64,000 nucleotides of DNA from contig NZ_CANMSJ010000008.1 in the NCBI RefSeq assembly GCF_947500605.1, forward strand, positions 1 through 64,000. The letters are read 5' to 3'. The translations under genes were made by a program, and so were the position numbers. Below the pieces are notes generated by a model, which did no database searches, was not told the origin of the DNA, and saw only the letters and a program-made list of their open reading frames with translations. The DNA is from an uncultured Lacinutrix sp. Its GTDB lineage: Bacteria > Bacteroidota > Bacteroidia > Flavobacteriales > Flavobacteriaceae. Shown here piece by piece: positions 52,545 through 61,502 of this stretch (the stretch's first letter is position 1; each line of letters opens with the position of its first letter).

Positions 52545-53207
52545 TTAAATATCTAAATTTTCAACAAAAAACTCTTTAGGTAAATAGTGCTCGCTAAATT
52601 TTTGTTGAACATGGTTAAACCACATTACTCTATACAACTGCTTGGTTATCTTCCTTTTTGGTTCTCCATCATGAAAAAACAAATCTTTTTGTTCTTCATT
52701 CTTTATTCCTGACAATATAAAATCTGGTGTTTGAAATGATGAACCTGGAATTCTTTCACCTGAATTACTATAAGATTTCCTATGCTCTAATTTTTTTGTT
52801 TTAAACTGAACTTTTTTACCATACAAGTAATTAGAAACAAGAGTGTATTTAGAAACTTCAGGTACAAGTTGTTTATCTAAATCAATTTTCTTATCATCTT
52901 TTTCAGGTTTTCTGTAATAAATCAATTTTAAGTAAGATTCTAATAACGAATGGTATACTTCCTTTTCTACAAATTCACTTTTATTTGCATTAAAGAAAAC
53001 ACATATATATTTAACTACATCTGCTATTTGTGCATTTTCAATTACATCACTATAAACTTTCTTTTTATCTTCCTTTTCATATATCACCTCTTTTACTAAC
53101 ATTAGTGGTGGTACTTGAGCTGGAAATTCATTAATTTGTTTTGGAGCAGAACTAAATAATGGATGCGATTTAATTGTTACAATATCTCCTATTTCAAATA
53201 CAGTCAT
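52545..53207 (-). CDS. Unknown protein with SH3-like N-terminus, divergent from the reverse transcriptase
   Basis: 220 residues, no signal or membrane segment. The N-terminal 95 residues (FEIGDIVTIKSHPLFSS, PPLMLVKEVIYEKEDKKK, KYICVFFNANKSEFVEKEVYHSLL) resemble the GD-V-x-L-K-S start and closing strands of DUF2158/YodC-like SH3 barrels. The rest is helical and basic. I recall similar KSHP...PPLM proteins in other Bacteroidota but cannot name a function. It shares the 470-bp divergent region with the reverse transcriptase. AT-rich, as expected of an acquired gene. Confidence 0.7.
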   Translation of the reverse strand: MTVFEIGDIVTIKSHPLFSSAPKQINEFPAQVPPLMLVKEVIYEKEDKKKVYSDVIENAQIADVVKYICVFFNANKSEFVEKEVYHSLLESYLKLIYYRKPEKDDKKIDLDKQLVPEVSKYTLVSNYLYGKKVQFKTKKLEHRKSYSNSGERIPGSSFQTPDFILSGIKNEEQKDLFFHDGEPKRKITKQLYRVMWFNHVQQKFSEHYLPKEFFVENLDI

Positions 53208-53304
53208 ATTCTTGATTTAATTTTCACTAAAGATAAGAATAATAGTATATTTACCTCAAAGTAAGGAAGTTCTTTAGTTAAAAGGAATAAAACATTTGTT
53301 GAAC

Positions 53305-53625
53305 TGCTGTATTGGTTTTTAACCAATCACTTAATCCGACTTTTTCAAGTGAAAAAGGATAATAAATATGGTGATTAAGTAAAATGTATTTCTGTCAGCT
53401 TTGTTACAGTAAATATAAGAAATTATCTTCGGTAGTAACGTTACTACCTCAATAATTCTTATAAGGTCCGTTAGAAACACCATCATCTGGTTTATATCTA
53501 AGGTCTCTAAGACTAAGTTGAATATTAATTTTGTAAGTGCTATCATATAGTTATTTATTATTAGACGTATAATTGCAACGTGAGTCGAGAACTCGGCTAA
53601 TGGTTCAATCCTTTTTTAAGGTGTA
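53305..53625 (+). ncRNA. Predicted structured RNA upstream of the reverse transcriptase
   Basis: Hairpins read directly: ATTGGTT/AACCAAT (53311-53327); nested ACTTAATC/GATTAAGT (53329-53336, 53373-53380) around CTTTTTC-AAGT-GAAAAAG (53340-53357); an extended stem of about 44 nt whose core is the 18-bp palindrome GGTAGTAACGTTACTACC (53431-53448); and CCTT-TTTT-AAGG (53610-53621). DRT2, DRT9 and retron reverse transcriptases use such an upstream RNA as template. Ends are approximate and strand is assumed from the gene. Confidence 0.5.
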
Positions 53626-53679
53626 AGTTTTATTCTGTTATAAATACGTGCGAGAACTTCTTTTACTTTTATTTAAAAT

Positions 53680-55191
53680 ATGAAAGCACAAAAAGATTGG
53701 TTTAAAGACAGAGGTTATCCACATTTTACTAATAAGACACCAATGTCTATTAGAAAAAATATTGAGCACTATGTAACCAATCAAAAAAAGGTGGCTAAAC
53801 ACGCCTTCTCTCCTCTTATTTTTAAAGAAATTAAACAAAGGCGTTATAAATTATCAGACTTTAACGGTGTACAAAAAAGGTCTCATAAAAAGGTTAAAGA
53901 TGGTAATGTAATTTCAAATACTAAAATTAGAGAAATACTGTATGCTACACATTTAGATGCGCATGTATATTCGTATTATGCACAACAAATTATTACACCA
54001 AAATACGAGGCTTACTTAAAACAAAACACTTTATTGTCTAATGCTATAACTGCCTATAGGCAAATAGAAACTGAGGACAAAGTAAAATTTAAAAACAATG
54101 TGCATTTTGCAAAAGATGTTTTTGATGAAATTAAAAGACGAGAAAATTGTGTTGCACTAGTTTTAGATATAGAAAATTTCTTTCCTAGTTTAAATCATAA
54201 AAAATTAAAATTAGCTTGGGCGAAAATTTTAGGCTATAAAACATTACCTAAAGATCACTTTAACGTTTTTAAAGCAACTACGAGGTTTTCTTATGTAAAG
54301 CTTAAAGACTTAAAAACAAAAAATGGTCATTTTGATGAGAAGGAATTAGCCAAACTTAAAAAAGAAGGAAAACACACGTTTTTTAATAGCATTAAAGATT
54401 TAATTGATTCTGATATTATAATTCATAAGAACCAGAAACAAGATAAAGACAAAAAACTAATGGGAATACCTCAAGGACTTCCTATTAGTGCATTATTAGC
54501 CAATATTTATATGCTTGCTTTTGATGAGTCTGTTATAAAAGAATTAACTTTAAAGCACGATGTGTTTTATAGACGTTATTCAGATGATATTGTTATGCTT
54601 TGTAATGAAAACCAAATAGCATTAATTGAGGAATTTGTTAAAAGCGAAATGATAAAGAACAAGTTAACCGTATCATTAGAGAAAACAGAAAAAACACTTT
54701 TCAAAATAAATAATGACCGATTACAATCATACAAAATTGAAAATGATAATAGTTTAAAAGAAAACCTACCTTTAAATTATTTAGGTTTCGAATTTTATGG
54801 GTATCAAACATTAATTAAATCTAAAAACTTAGCTAAGTTTTATAGAGAAATGAAGGAAACCGTAAAACGAAAACACAAAAGAGTAGAAACCATAAAAGAA
54901 AGACACCTTCTAGACGAAGCGCCTATATTTAAAAGAAAAATATACAGACTGTTTAGTTATAAAGGAGAAAAATCTAGGTTACTACCAGCAAAAAGAACAG
55001 ATTACATTAACGGTAAAGCAAAGACTGAATATTTTGACAGAAAATTTAGAGGTAATTATTTAAGATATGCATACAGAGCTGCAGACGAATTAGAAGCTCC
55101 AGAAATAAAAAGACAGTTGCGTAATCATTGGAAAATACTTCAGAAAACAATGAAAAAATATGATTTTTCAAATGTTAAGAAAGACTCTTAA
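53680..55191 (+). CDS. Defence-type reverse transcriptase, DRT2-like
   Basis: 503 residues. Start MKAQKDWFKDRGYPHF. Reverse transcriptase motifs: ALVLDIENFFPSL (catalytic Asp163), GIPQGLPISALLANIYML (262-279), FYRRYSDDIVMLCNE with YSDD at 300-303 (Asp302, Asp303), VSLEKTEKTLF, and YLGFEFYG. The RGYPHF start, the IREILYATHLDAHVYSYYAQ segment and a stand-alone gene recall the DRT/UG antiphage group, DRT2 in particular. There is no group II intron maturase or HNH domain. The C-terminal 110 residues are basic and helical. Upstream region folds strongly. Reverse transcriptase is sure; the DRT2 subtype is not. Confidence 0.93.
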   Translation: MKAQKDWFKDRGYPHFTNKTPMSIRKNIEHYVTNQKKVAKHAFSPLIFKEIKQRRYKLSDFNGVQKRSHKKVKDGNVISNTKIREILYATHLDAHVYSYYAQQIITPKYEAYLKQNTLLSNAITAYRQIETEDKVKFKNNVHFAKDVFDEIKRRENCVALVLDIENFFPSLNHKKLKLAWAKILGYKTLPKDHFNVFKATTRFSYVKLKDLKTKNGHFDEKELAKLKKEGKHTFFNSIKDLIDSDIIIHKNQKQDKDKKLMGIPQGLPISALLANIYMLAFDESVIKELTLKHDVFYRRYSDDIVMLCNENQIALIEEFVKSEMIKNKLTVSLEKTEKTLFKINNDRLQSYKIENDNSLKENLPLNYLGFEFYGYQTLIKSKNLAKFYREMKETVKRKHKRVETIKERHLLDEAPIFKRKIYRLFSYKGEKSRLLPAKRTDYINGKAKTEYFDRKFRGNYLRYAYRAADELEAPEIKRQLRNHWKILQKTMKKYDFSNVKKDS

Positions 55192-55249
55192 CGAATAAAT
55201 TATAACCTATATAATTTATTACTTTTACATCTACTTATAATTACTTATT

Positions 55250-56635
55250 ATGAACGACAACATAATCCTCATTCTTGCCATTTTTATTGCTGCCATAGCT
55301 GGAGCATACATAGGCATGGTATTTACTAAACTAAAAAGTAAAAGCGAAAAAAGCACCTTAGAAGAACGCAATAACAACTTACAACAGCAACTTAACGAGT
55401 TTAAACAGTTTCATAATACAGAAGCTGAAAAACAAAATACAGTCCTAAATTCTAAATTAGATGAATTTAAAATCACTATTTCTAAAATTGAAACTGAACG
55501 TGAAGGTATTCGTCGTGAAAAAGACTTTTTAAATGAAGAACTTGCTAGAAAAAATGCAGATCTCGAAAATCTTAAGAAGTTAAACTTAAAGCGTGATGAA
55601 GAAGTTGAATTAAGACAGGAACAATTACGTAAGGATTTTGAATTACTAGCCACTAAAATTTTAGATGAAAAGAGTGAGAAATTCACACTTCAGAATAAAG
55701 AAAACATTAAAAACATTTTAAATCCGTTACAAGAAAAGATACTTACGTTCGAAAAGAAAGTAGACGATACCCAAAAGGAAAGCATAAGCATGCATTCTGC
55801 TTTAAAAGAACAATTGTTAGGCTTAAAAGATTTAAACCAACAAATGACCAAAGAGGCAACAAACCTTACTAGAGCTTTAAAAGGTGATAGTAAAATGCAA
55901 GGAAATTGGGGAGAACTTGTTCTAGAACGCGTGCTTGAAAAATCTGGATTAGAAAAAGACAGAGAGTATTTTGTACAACAACATTTTACAAGAGAAGATG
56001 GCTCAAGAGTATTACCAGATATTGTACTACACTTACCAGATAACAAAAAAATGATTATTGATAGTAAGGTTTCTTTAACAGATTACGAGCGTTACGTTAA
56101 TGCAGAAGATGAAGATAGAGAAACGTATTTAAAAGCACATATTAATTCTATTAGAAGACACGTAGATCAGCTTTCTGAAAAGAAATACGAAGATTTATAC
56201 GACATAGAAAGTCCGGACTTTGTATTATTGTTTGTACCAATTGAACCTGCTTTTGCAGTAGCTATAAATGCAGACAACTCACTATACAATAAAGCTTTCG
56301 AAAAAAACATTGTTATTGTTACACCATCTACGCTTTTAGCGACTTTACGTACTGTAGATAGTATGTGGAATAACGAAAAACAACAACAAAATGCTATCGA
56401 AATTGCGCGTCAAGCAGGTGCTTTATACGATAAATTTCATGGCTTAGTAACAGACTTAACTGGCGTTGGCAAGAAAATTGACGATGCTAAAAAGGACTAC
56501 TCTGCCGCAATGAATAAGTTAGTTGAAGGCAAAGGAAACCTTGTAACTAGTGTAGAAAAAATTAAAAAACTTGGTGCCAAAGCTAAAAAAGCATTGCCTG
56601 AAAAAATTATAAAACGCGCTCAAATCGACGATTAA
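55250..56635 (+). CDS. rmuC: DNA recombination protein RmuC
   Basis: 461 residues. N-terminal membrane anchor (IILILAIFIAAIAGAYIGMVF), a coiled coil (about 30-150), then the RmuC nuclease-like domain: GNWGELVLERVLEKSGLEKDREYFVQ, GSRVLPDIVLHLPDNKKMIIDSKVSLTDYERY, DFVLLFVPIEPAFAVAI, NIVIVTPSTLLATLRTVDSMWNNE. In E. coli it limits DNA inversions. Likely first gene of an operon with the next two. Confidence 0.96.
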   Translation: MNDNIILILAIFIAAIAGAYIGMVFTKLKSKSEKSTLEERNNNLQQQLNEFKQFHNTEAEKQNTVLNSKLDEFKITISKIETEREGIRREKDFLNEELARKNADLENLKKLNLKRDEEVELRQEQLRKDFELLATKILDEKSEKFTLQNKENIKNILNPLQEKILTFEKKVDDTQKESISMHSALKEQLLGLKDLNQQMTKEATNLTRALKGDSKMQGNWGELVLERVLEKSGLEKDREYFVQQHFTREDGSRVLPDIVLHLPDNKKMIIDSKVSLTDYERYVNAEDEDRETYLKAHINSIRRHVDQLSEKKYEDLYDIESPDFVLLFVPIEPAFAVAINADNSLYNKAFEKNIVIVTPSTLLATLRTVDSMWNNEKQQQNAIEIARQAGALYDKFHGLVTDLTGVGKKIDDAKKDYSAAMNKLVEGKGNLVTSVEKIKKLGAKAKKALPEKIIKRAQIDD

Positions 56636-56647
56636 CAAACTAATATT

Positions 56648-57010
56648 ATGATAAAATTTTTATTTAAATCCATTGTAGTCATTTTACTTATAGCTGCAGG
56701 TTATTTTGCATTTATATACTACGTATCTTATAGTGAAGGTGTTCGCGCTGGTGAATTAGTTAAATTTACTAACAAAGGCTTTATGTTTAAAACTTGGGAA
56801 GGAGAAATTAGCCAAGGTGTTAGCGAAGCACAAATTTTTGAATTTTCTGTAGAAAGCGGAGAAACCAAAGTTGTTGAAGACCTAAACAAATACCAAGGAC
56901 GTATGGTAAAATTAACTTATTTTGAACGCTACAAAACGTTGTTTTGGCTTGGAGACACTAAATATTTTATTACCAAAGTAGAGTTAAACAATTCTAATAA
57001 CCAACAATAG
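56648..57010 (+). CDS. Conserved single-pass membrane protein
   Basis: 120 residues, one N-terminal helix (FLFKSIVVILLIAAGYFAFIYYV), then a beta-rich domain (SEGVRAGELVKFTNKGFMFKTWEGEI, LTYFERYKTLFWLGDTKYFIT). Homologues in this family are sometimes mislabelled 6-phosphogluconate dehydrogenase; no such domain is present. It lies 12 bp after rmuC and 3 bp before the thioesterase gene. Confidence 0.82.
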   Translation: MIKFLFKSIVVILLIAAGYFAFIYYVSYSEGVRAGELVKFTNKGFMFKTWEGEISQGVSEAQIFEFSVESGETKVVEDLNKYQGRMVKLTYFERYKTLFWLGDTKYFITKVELNNSNNQQ

Positions 57011-57013
57011 ATT

Positions 57014-57568
57014 ATGCCAAACTATAAAAAAGTTGACAGCTCAAGGATTAGCCTTTCAGAATTAATGAAGCCTTCTCATTCTAATTTTAGCGGAAAAATT
57101 CATGGAGGCTATATATTAAGTATTATGGATAACATTGCTTTTGCTTGCGCTAGCAAACATTCTAAAGCCTATTGTGTAACTGCTTCTGTAGATACTGTAG
57201 ATTTTTTAAGTCCAATAGAAGTTGGAGAACTTGTTACAATGAAAGCTTCTGTTAACTATGTTGGGAGAACCTCTATGGTTGTTGGTATTCGTGTTGAAGC
57301 AGAAAACATACAGACTGGTAAGATGAAACATTGTAATTCTTCTTATTTTACAATGGTAGCTAAGGATGATAATGGAAAATCTATTGAAGTTCCCGGTATA
57401 ATATTAAACGATAAAACTGAAGTAAAGAGATATTTAAAAGCTCTTAAACGTATAGACACAAAAAAATCAAGACAAGCTGAATTTAATCATCAAGATTTTT
57501 CGCATCATGATTATTTAGATCAATTAAGAGACTATAAAGTAAAAATTGAGCTTCCGGACAACTACTAA
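57014..57568 (+). CDS. Hotdog-fold acyl-CoA thioesterase
   Basis: 184 residues. Hotdog motifs FSGKIHGGYILSIMDNIAFACASKHS, CVTASVDTVDFLSPIEVGELVTMKASVNYVGRTSMVVGIRVEAEN and CNSSYFTMVA match YciA-type thioesterases. It hydrolyses acyl-CoA to fatty acid and CoA. Last gene of the rmuC operon. Confidence 0.93.
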   Translation: MPNYKKVDSSRISLSELMKPSHSNFSGKIHGGYILSIMDNIAFACASKHSKAYCVTASVDTVDFLSPIEVGELVTMKASVNYVGRTSMVVGIRVEAENIQTGKMKHCNSSYFTMVAKDDNGKSIEVPGIILNDKTEVKRYLKALKRIDTKKSRQAEFNHQDFSHHDYLDQLRDYKVKIELPDNY

Positions 57569-57573
57569 AAAAT

Positions 57574-57608
57574 AAAAAAGCCTTCAATTATATTTTGAAG
57601 GCTTTTTT
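57574..57608. terminator. Bidirectional terminator
   Basis: AAAAAAGCCTTCAA pairs with TTGAAGGCTTTTTT, loop TTATATT; convergent stops at 57568 and 57628. Confidence 0.93.
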
Positions 57609-57627
57609 ATTTGTTCAAATTGTACCG

Positions 57628-58263
57628 TTAAAGTTTTACAAAGCGCTTGGTTAAAGTAATATCTTGATCTGGAGATGTTAACCTTACCAAATACAATCCA
57701 CTATTCCACTTCGCGATATTAACGCTAGACGATAGCTTACTTAACTGTTGCGTATATACTTTCTTTCCTAAAACATTAAAAATTTCTAGTTTTAATCCTT
57801 CGTCAGTTAGCATAGGAATGTTAATATTCATAACATCACTACTTGGATTAGGATAAATTGAAAATTTTGTTGGTGCTTCAAATTGAGGAGCACTTAATGT
57901 TCCATCGGCTACTACCGTTATTGTTCCATACATATTGCCATTGTGAGGTGTACACACATAAGCATTTGTACCAATAGTAGTAAACGTTTTGCTATAAGTT
58001 ACACTTGTTCCAGATGCTATAAGACCACTATCCCAAGTCTCTGTGCTTCCAGGTTCGCTAGTTACAGTATGCGTTCCTGTTGCATAATAATTCCAAACTA
58101 CAGTATCTCCAACCTCAATGGTTCTATCTGCATTCGTTACAGCAGTTGCAGGCATTACATCAGAATTAGACCCAATGGACCAATCTATAGTAACTGTTTC
58201 AGTTTGCGCAGATAAATTTATCGTTGCAAGTGTTAATATTGTAAGGAGTAATTTTTTAATCAT
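57628..58263 (-). CDS. Secreted blue-copper (cupredoxin) protein with T9SS sorting domain
   Basis: 211 residues: signal peptide (MIKKLLLTILTLATINLSAQ), a cupredoxin domain (about 22-118) with type 1 copper ligands His in GTHTVTSEP and Cys, His, Met in YVCTPHNGNMYG, and a type A sorting domain (FSIYPNPSSDVMNINIP to KRFVKL). A plastocyanin-like electron carrier exported through the T9SS, so outside the outer membrane. Monocistronic. The redox partner is not in the window. Confidence 0.93.
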   Translation of the reverse strand: MIKKLLLTILTLATINLSAQTETVTIDWSIGSNSDVMPATAVTNADRTIEVGDTVVWNYYATGTHTVTSEPGSTETWDSGLIASGTSVTYSKTFTTIGTNAYVCTPHNGNMYGTITVVADGTLSAPQFEAPTKFSIYPNPSSDVMNINIPMLTDEGLKLEIFNVLGKKVYTQQLSKLSSSVNIAKWNSGLYLVRLTSPDQDITLTKRFVKL

Positions 58264-58333
58264 ATCGTGTAATTTTATTAAAAATACAAAATAATCACCA
58301 CTATTATGAATTTACATCAATACATTAACTAAG

Positions 58334-58366
58334 AAAGCGTGAATTATAAAATAATTCACGCTTTTA
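58334..58366. terminator. Terminator after carB
   Basis: AAAGCGTGAATTAT pairs with ATAATTCACGCTTT around AAA, followed on the minus strand by T-rich sequence. It lies 22 bp after the carB stop. Confidence 0.88.
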
Positions 58367-58387
58367 AAAATATAATAAATATGCTTA

Positions 58388-61240
58388 TTATTTACTTAAA
58401 TACATCTTTCTACGTGAGTATAAATTGTAAAATTCATCGTCTTTTAAATCGTCTATAAATAAGATACTTTCTCCAGTACTCTTCATTTCTGGACCTAGTT
58501 TTTTATTTACATTATGAAATTTATTAAAAGAGAAAACGGGCTGCTTAATTGCGTAACCTTTTAATTGCGGATTGAAATTAAAATCTGTTACTTTCTTCTC
58601 TCCTAACATTACTTTAGTAGCATAATTTACATAAGGCTCTCCATAAGCTTTTGCTATAAACGGTACCGTTCTAGATGCTCTTGGATTGGCTTCAATAATG
58701 TAAACCATATCGTCTTTTACTGCAAATTGAATATTTATTAAACCTACTGTATTTAGAGCTAATGCAATTTTATTAGTATGATCTATTATTTGTTGCATTA
58801 CTAAAGGTCCAAGATTAAAAGGAGGAAGTAAAGAATTACTATCACCAGAATGAATACCACAAGGTTCAATATGTTCCATTATACCAATAATATAAACATT
58901 TTCACCATCGCAAATAGCATCTGCCTCTGCTTCTATTGCGCCATCTAAATAATGATCTAATAATAACTGGTTTCCAGGCATACGTGCTAATAAGCTAACA
59001 ACATGCTCTTCTAATTCTTGTTTGTTAATTACAATTTTCATGCCTTGTCCACCAAGTACATAAGAAGGTCTTACTAGAATTGGAAAGTCTAAAACATCTG
59101 CAATTGCAGCTGCTTCATCTGCTGTTGTAGCAATATCAAATTCTGGATAAGGAATATTATTTTCTTTTAACATGTTAGAAAACAACCCTCTATCTTCTGC
59201 TAAATCTAAAGCTTCGAAACTAGTTCCTAAAATCTTAATACCGTATTTAGATAGTTTCTCTGCTAGTTTTAAAGCGGTTTGTCCGCCTAACTGTACAATA
59301 ACACCAACGGGATTTTCATGTCTAATTATATCGTAAATATGCTCCCAGAATACAGGTTCAAAATACAATTTATCTGCTGTATCAAAATCTGTAGAAACAG
59401 TTTCAGGATTACAGTTTATCATTATAGTTTCGTAACCACATTCTGCAGCAGCTAAAACACCATGTACACAACAGTAATCGAACTCAATACCTTGCCCGAT
59501 TCTATTTGGTCCTGATCCTAAAACGATTACTTTTTTCTTATCGGAAACAATACTTTCATTATCTGCAAAACGTTTACCATCTGCAGTTTCAACATCACTT
59601 TCGAAAGTTGAATAATAATAAGGTGTTTTTGCTTCAAACTCAGCAGCACAAGTGTCTACTAATTTATAAACTCTATTGATACCTAACTCTTCTCTTTTAT
59701 TATATACTTCACTTTCTAAACAGCTTAACATGTGTGCTATTTGTCTGTCTCCATAACCTTTTTGCTTTGCTTCAAGCAATAAATCTTTTTGGATTGTATC
59801 TATTGTAAACGTTGAAATTTCTTTTTCTATGAAATATAATTCTTCATATTGCTTAAGAAACCACATGTCAATTTTTGTGATTTCATGAATACGACTTAAT
59901 GGAATTCCCATTTGTATCGCATCGTAAATAGCAAATACACGATCCCAACTTGCATTGGTTAATTTCTCTATAATTTGATCGTAATTTTTATAACCTTTTC
60001 CATCTGCACCTAATCCATTACGCTTAATCTCTAAAGATTGCGTTGCTTTGTGAAGTGCTTCTTGGAAACTTCTACCAATTCCCATGACTTCACCAACAGA
60101 TTTCATTTGAAGACCTAAAGTTCTATCAGATCCTTCAAATTTATCAAAGTTCCAACGTGGAATTTTAACAATCACATAATCTAAAGTAGGCTCGAATAAG
60201 GCAGAAGTAGATTTAGTAATTTGGTTTTGTAATTCGTCTAAGTGATAACCTAAAGCTAATTTTGCTGCAATTTTAGCAATTGGATAACCCGTTGCTTTAC
60301 TGGCCAATGCTGAAGATCTAGACACACGAGGATTAATTTCGATAGCAATAATATCTTCCTTTTCATCTGGACTTACAGCAAATTGTACGTTACAACCTCC
60401 TGCAAAATCACCAATATTACGCATCATATGGATTGCCATATCACGCATTTTTTGATACGTTTTATCACTTAATGTCATTGCTGGAGCAACTGTAATAGAA
60501 TCTCCAGTATGAATACCAATTGGATCCATATTTTCAATAGCACAAATAATAACAACGTTATCGTTAGAGTCTCTAAGTAACTCTAATTCATATTCTTTCC
60601 AACCTATTAAAGCCTTATCGATCATAACCTCATGGATAGGAGAAATTTCTAATCCACGTGTTAATAACTCGTCAAAATCTTCTTCTTTATGTACAAATGA
60701 AGCACCTGCTCCACCTAAAGTAAAAGAGGCTCTAATTATTAAAGGAAAGCCAAACTCTTGAGCGATTTCTTTTCCTTTTAAATAAGAAGTAGCTGTTGCT
60801 TGTGGTGCCATAGGAATATCTATAGCAAGCATTAACTCTCTAAACTTTTCTCTATCTTCTGTAATATTAATAGCGTCGATATTAACACCTATAATTTCTA
60901 CATCGAAATCTTTCCAGATTCCTTTCTCATCTGCTTCAATACATAAATTTAAAGCAGTTTGTCCTCCCATTGTTGGTAAAACAGCATCAATATGAGGATG
61001 TTCTTTTAATATTTTAACTATTGACTTTGTAGTTAAAGGCAACAAATATACATGATCCGCCATTGAAGGATCCGTCATTATAGTTGCTGGATTAGAATTT
61101 ATTAAAACAGTTTCTATTCCATCTTCTCTTAACGAGCGTAAAGCTTGTGTTCCAGAGTAGTCAAATTCACAGGCTTGCCCAATTACAATTGGTCCTGAGC
61201 CAATAATAAGTATCGATTTTAATTTAGAGTTCTTTGGCAT
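58388..61240 (-). CDS. carB: Carbamoyl-phosphate synthase large subunit, short form
   Basis: 950 residues. Two duplicated ATP-grasp halves: first starting SILIIGSGPIVIGQACEFDYSGTQA, second starting VIVLGSGPNRIGQGIEFDYCCVHG-like (KKVIVLGSGPNRIG), with EINPRVSRSSALASKATG and EANPRASRTVPFIAKAYG. It uses ATP, bicarbonate and ammonia from CarA to make carbamoyl phosphate. The protein ends at RRKMYLSK, about 120 residues short of the usual 1070, so the C-terminal allosteric (MGS-like) domain is missing. carA is not adjacent. The stop is real: a terminator follows. Confidence 0.97.
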   Translation of the reverse strand: MPKNSKLKSILIIGSGPIVIGQACEFDYSGTQALRSLREDGIETVLINSNPATIMTDPSMADHVYLLPLTTKSIVKILKEHPHIDAVLPTMGGQTALNLCIEADEKGIWKDFDVEIIGVNIDAINITEDREKFRELMLAIDIPMAPQATATSYLKGKEIAQEFGFPLIIRASFTLGGAGASFVHKEEDFDELLTRGLEISPIHEVMIDKALIGWKEYELELLRDSNDNVVIICAIENMDPIGIHTGDSITVAPAMTLSDKTYQKMRDMAIHMMRNIGDFAGGCNVQFAVSPDEKEDIIAIEINPRVSRSSALASKATGYPIAKIAAKLALGYHLDELQNQITKSTSALFEPTLDYVIVKIPRWNFDKFEGSDRTLGLQMKSVGEVMGIGRSFQEALHKATQSLEIKRNGLGADGKGYKNYDQIIEKLTNASWDRVFAIYDAIQMGIPLSRIHEITKIDMWFLKQYEELYFIEKEISTFTIDTIQKDLLLEAKQKGYGDRQIAHMLSCLESEVYNKREELGINRVYKLVDTCAAEFEAKTPYYYSTFESDVETADGKRFADNESIVSDKKKVIVLGSGPNRIGQGIEFDYCCVHGVLAAAECGYETIMINCNPETVSTDFDTADKLYFEPVFWEHIYDIIRHENPVGVIVQLGGQTALKLAEKLSKYGIKILGTSFEALDLAEDRGLFSNMLKENNIPYPEFDIATTADEAAAIADVLDFPILVRPSYVLGGQGMKIVINKQELEEHVVSLLARMPGNQLLLDHYLDGAIEAEADAICDGENVYIIGIMEHIEPCGIHSGDSNSLLPPFNLGPLVMQQIIDHTNKIALALNTVGLINIQFAVKDDMVYIIEANPRASRTVPFIAKAYGEPYVNYATKVMLGEKKVTDFNFNPQLKGYAIKQPVFSFNKFHNVNKKLGPEMKSTGESILFIDDLKDDEFYNLYSRRKMYLSK

Positions 61241-61284
61241 TTTAGTTTTTTATTATGTGATGCAAAAATAGTAAATCTAGGATA

Positions 61285-61319
61285 CAAAAAAAGGCGTTAC
61301 ACCTAAGTAACGCCTTTAA
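61285..61319 (-). terminator. Terminator after rpmH
   Basis: AAAGGCGTTAC and GTAACGCCTTT pair over ACCTAA; on the minus strand the stem ends in a T run. Lies 22 bp after the rpmH stop. Confidence 0.92.
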
Positions 61320-61340
61320 TATATTAACAATTGTTAATCA

Positions 61341-61502
61341 TTATTTTTTATGTCTAGTTTCAGATGAAACAGATATTTTCTTTCTTCCTTTTGCTCTTCT
61401 ACGAGCTAATACCTTTCTACCATTAGCAGAAGCCATTCTCTCTCTAAAACCATGTTTATTTCTTCTCTTTCTTTTCGATGGCTGAAACGTTCTTTTTGGC
61501 AT
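61341..61502 (-). CDS. rpmH: 50S ribosomal protein bL34
   Basis: 53 residues, found by reading the minus strand: [20 protein letters not shown] then [20 protein letters not shown], ending TRHKK. This is unmistakably bL34, though longer at the C-terminus than in E. coli (46), as is usual in Bacteroidota. It is a separate unit upstream of carB with its own terminator. From 61503 to 61787 I see only an AT-rich leader region and no other gene. Confidence 0.98.
   Translation of the reverse strand: MPKRTFQPSKRKRRNKHGFRERMASANGRKVLARRRAKGRKKISVSSETRHKK

Noticed and set aside
53638-53838. 66-residue minus-strand frame across the reverse transcriptase start.
   Set aside because: It overlaps the conserved N-terminus of the reverse transcriptase and has no features of its own.
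53680-55191. Group II intron or retrotransposon origin of the reverse transcriptase.
   Set aside because: No maturase X domain, HNH endonuclease or intron RNA domain V/VI signature (AGC...GTT pairs) was seen around it.
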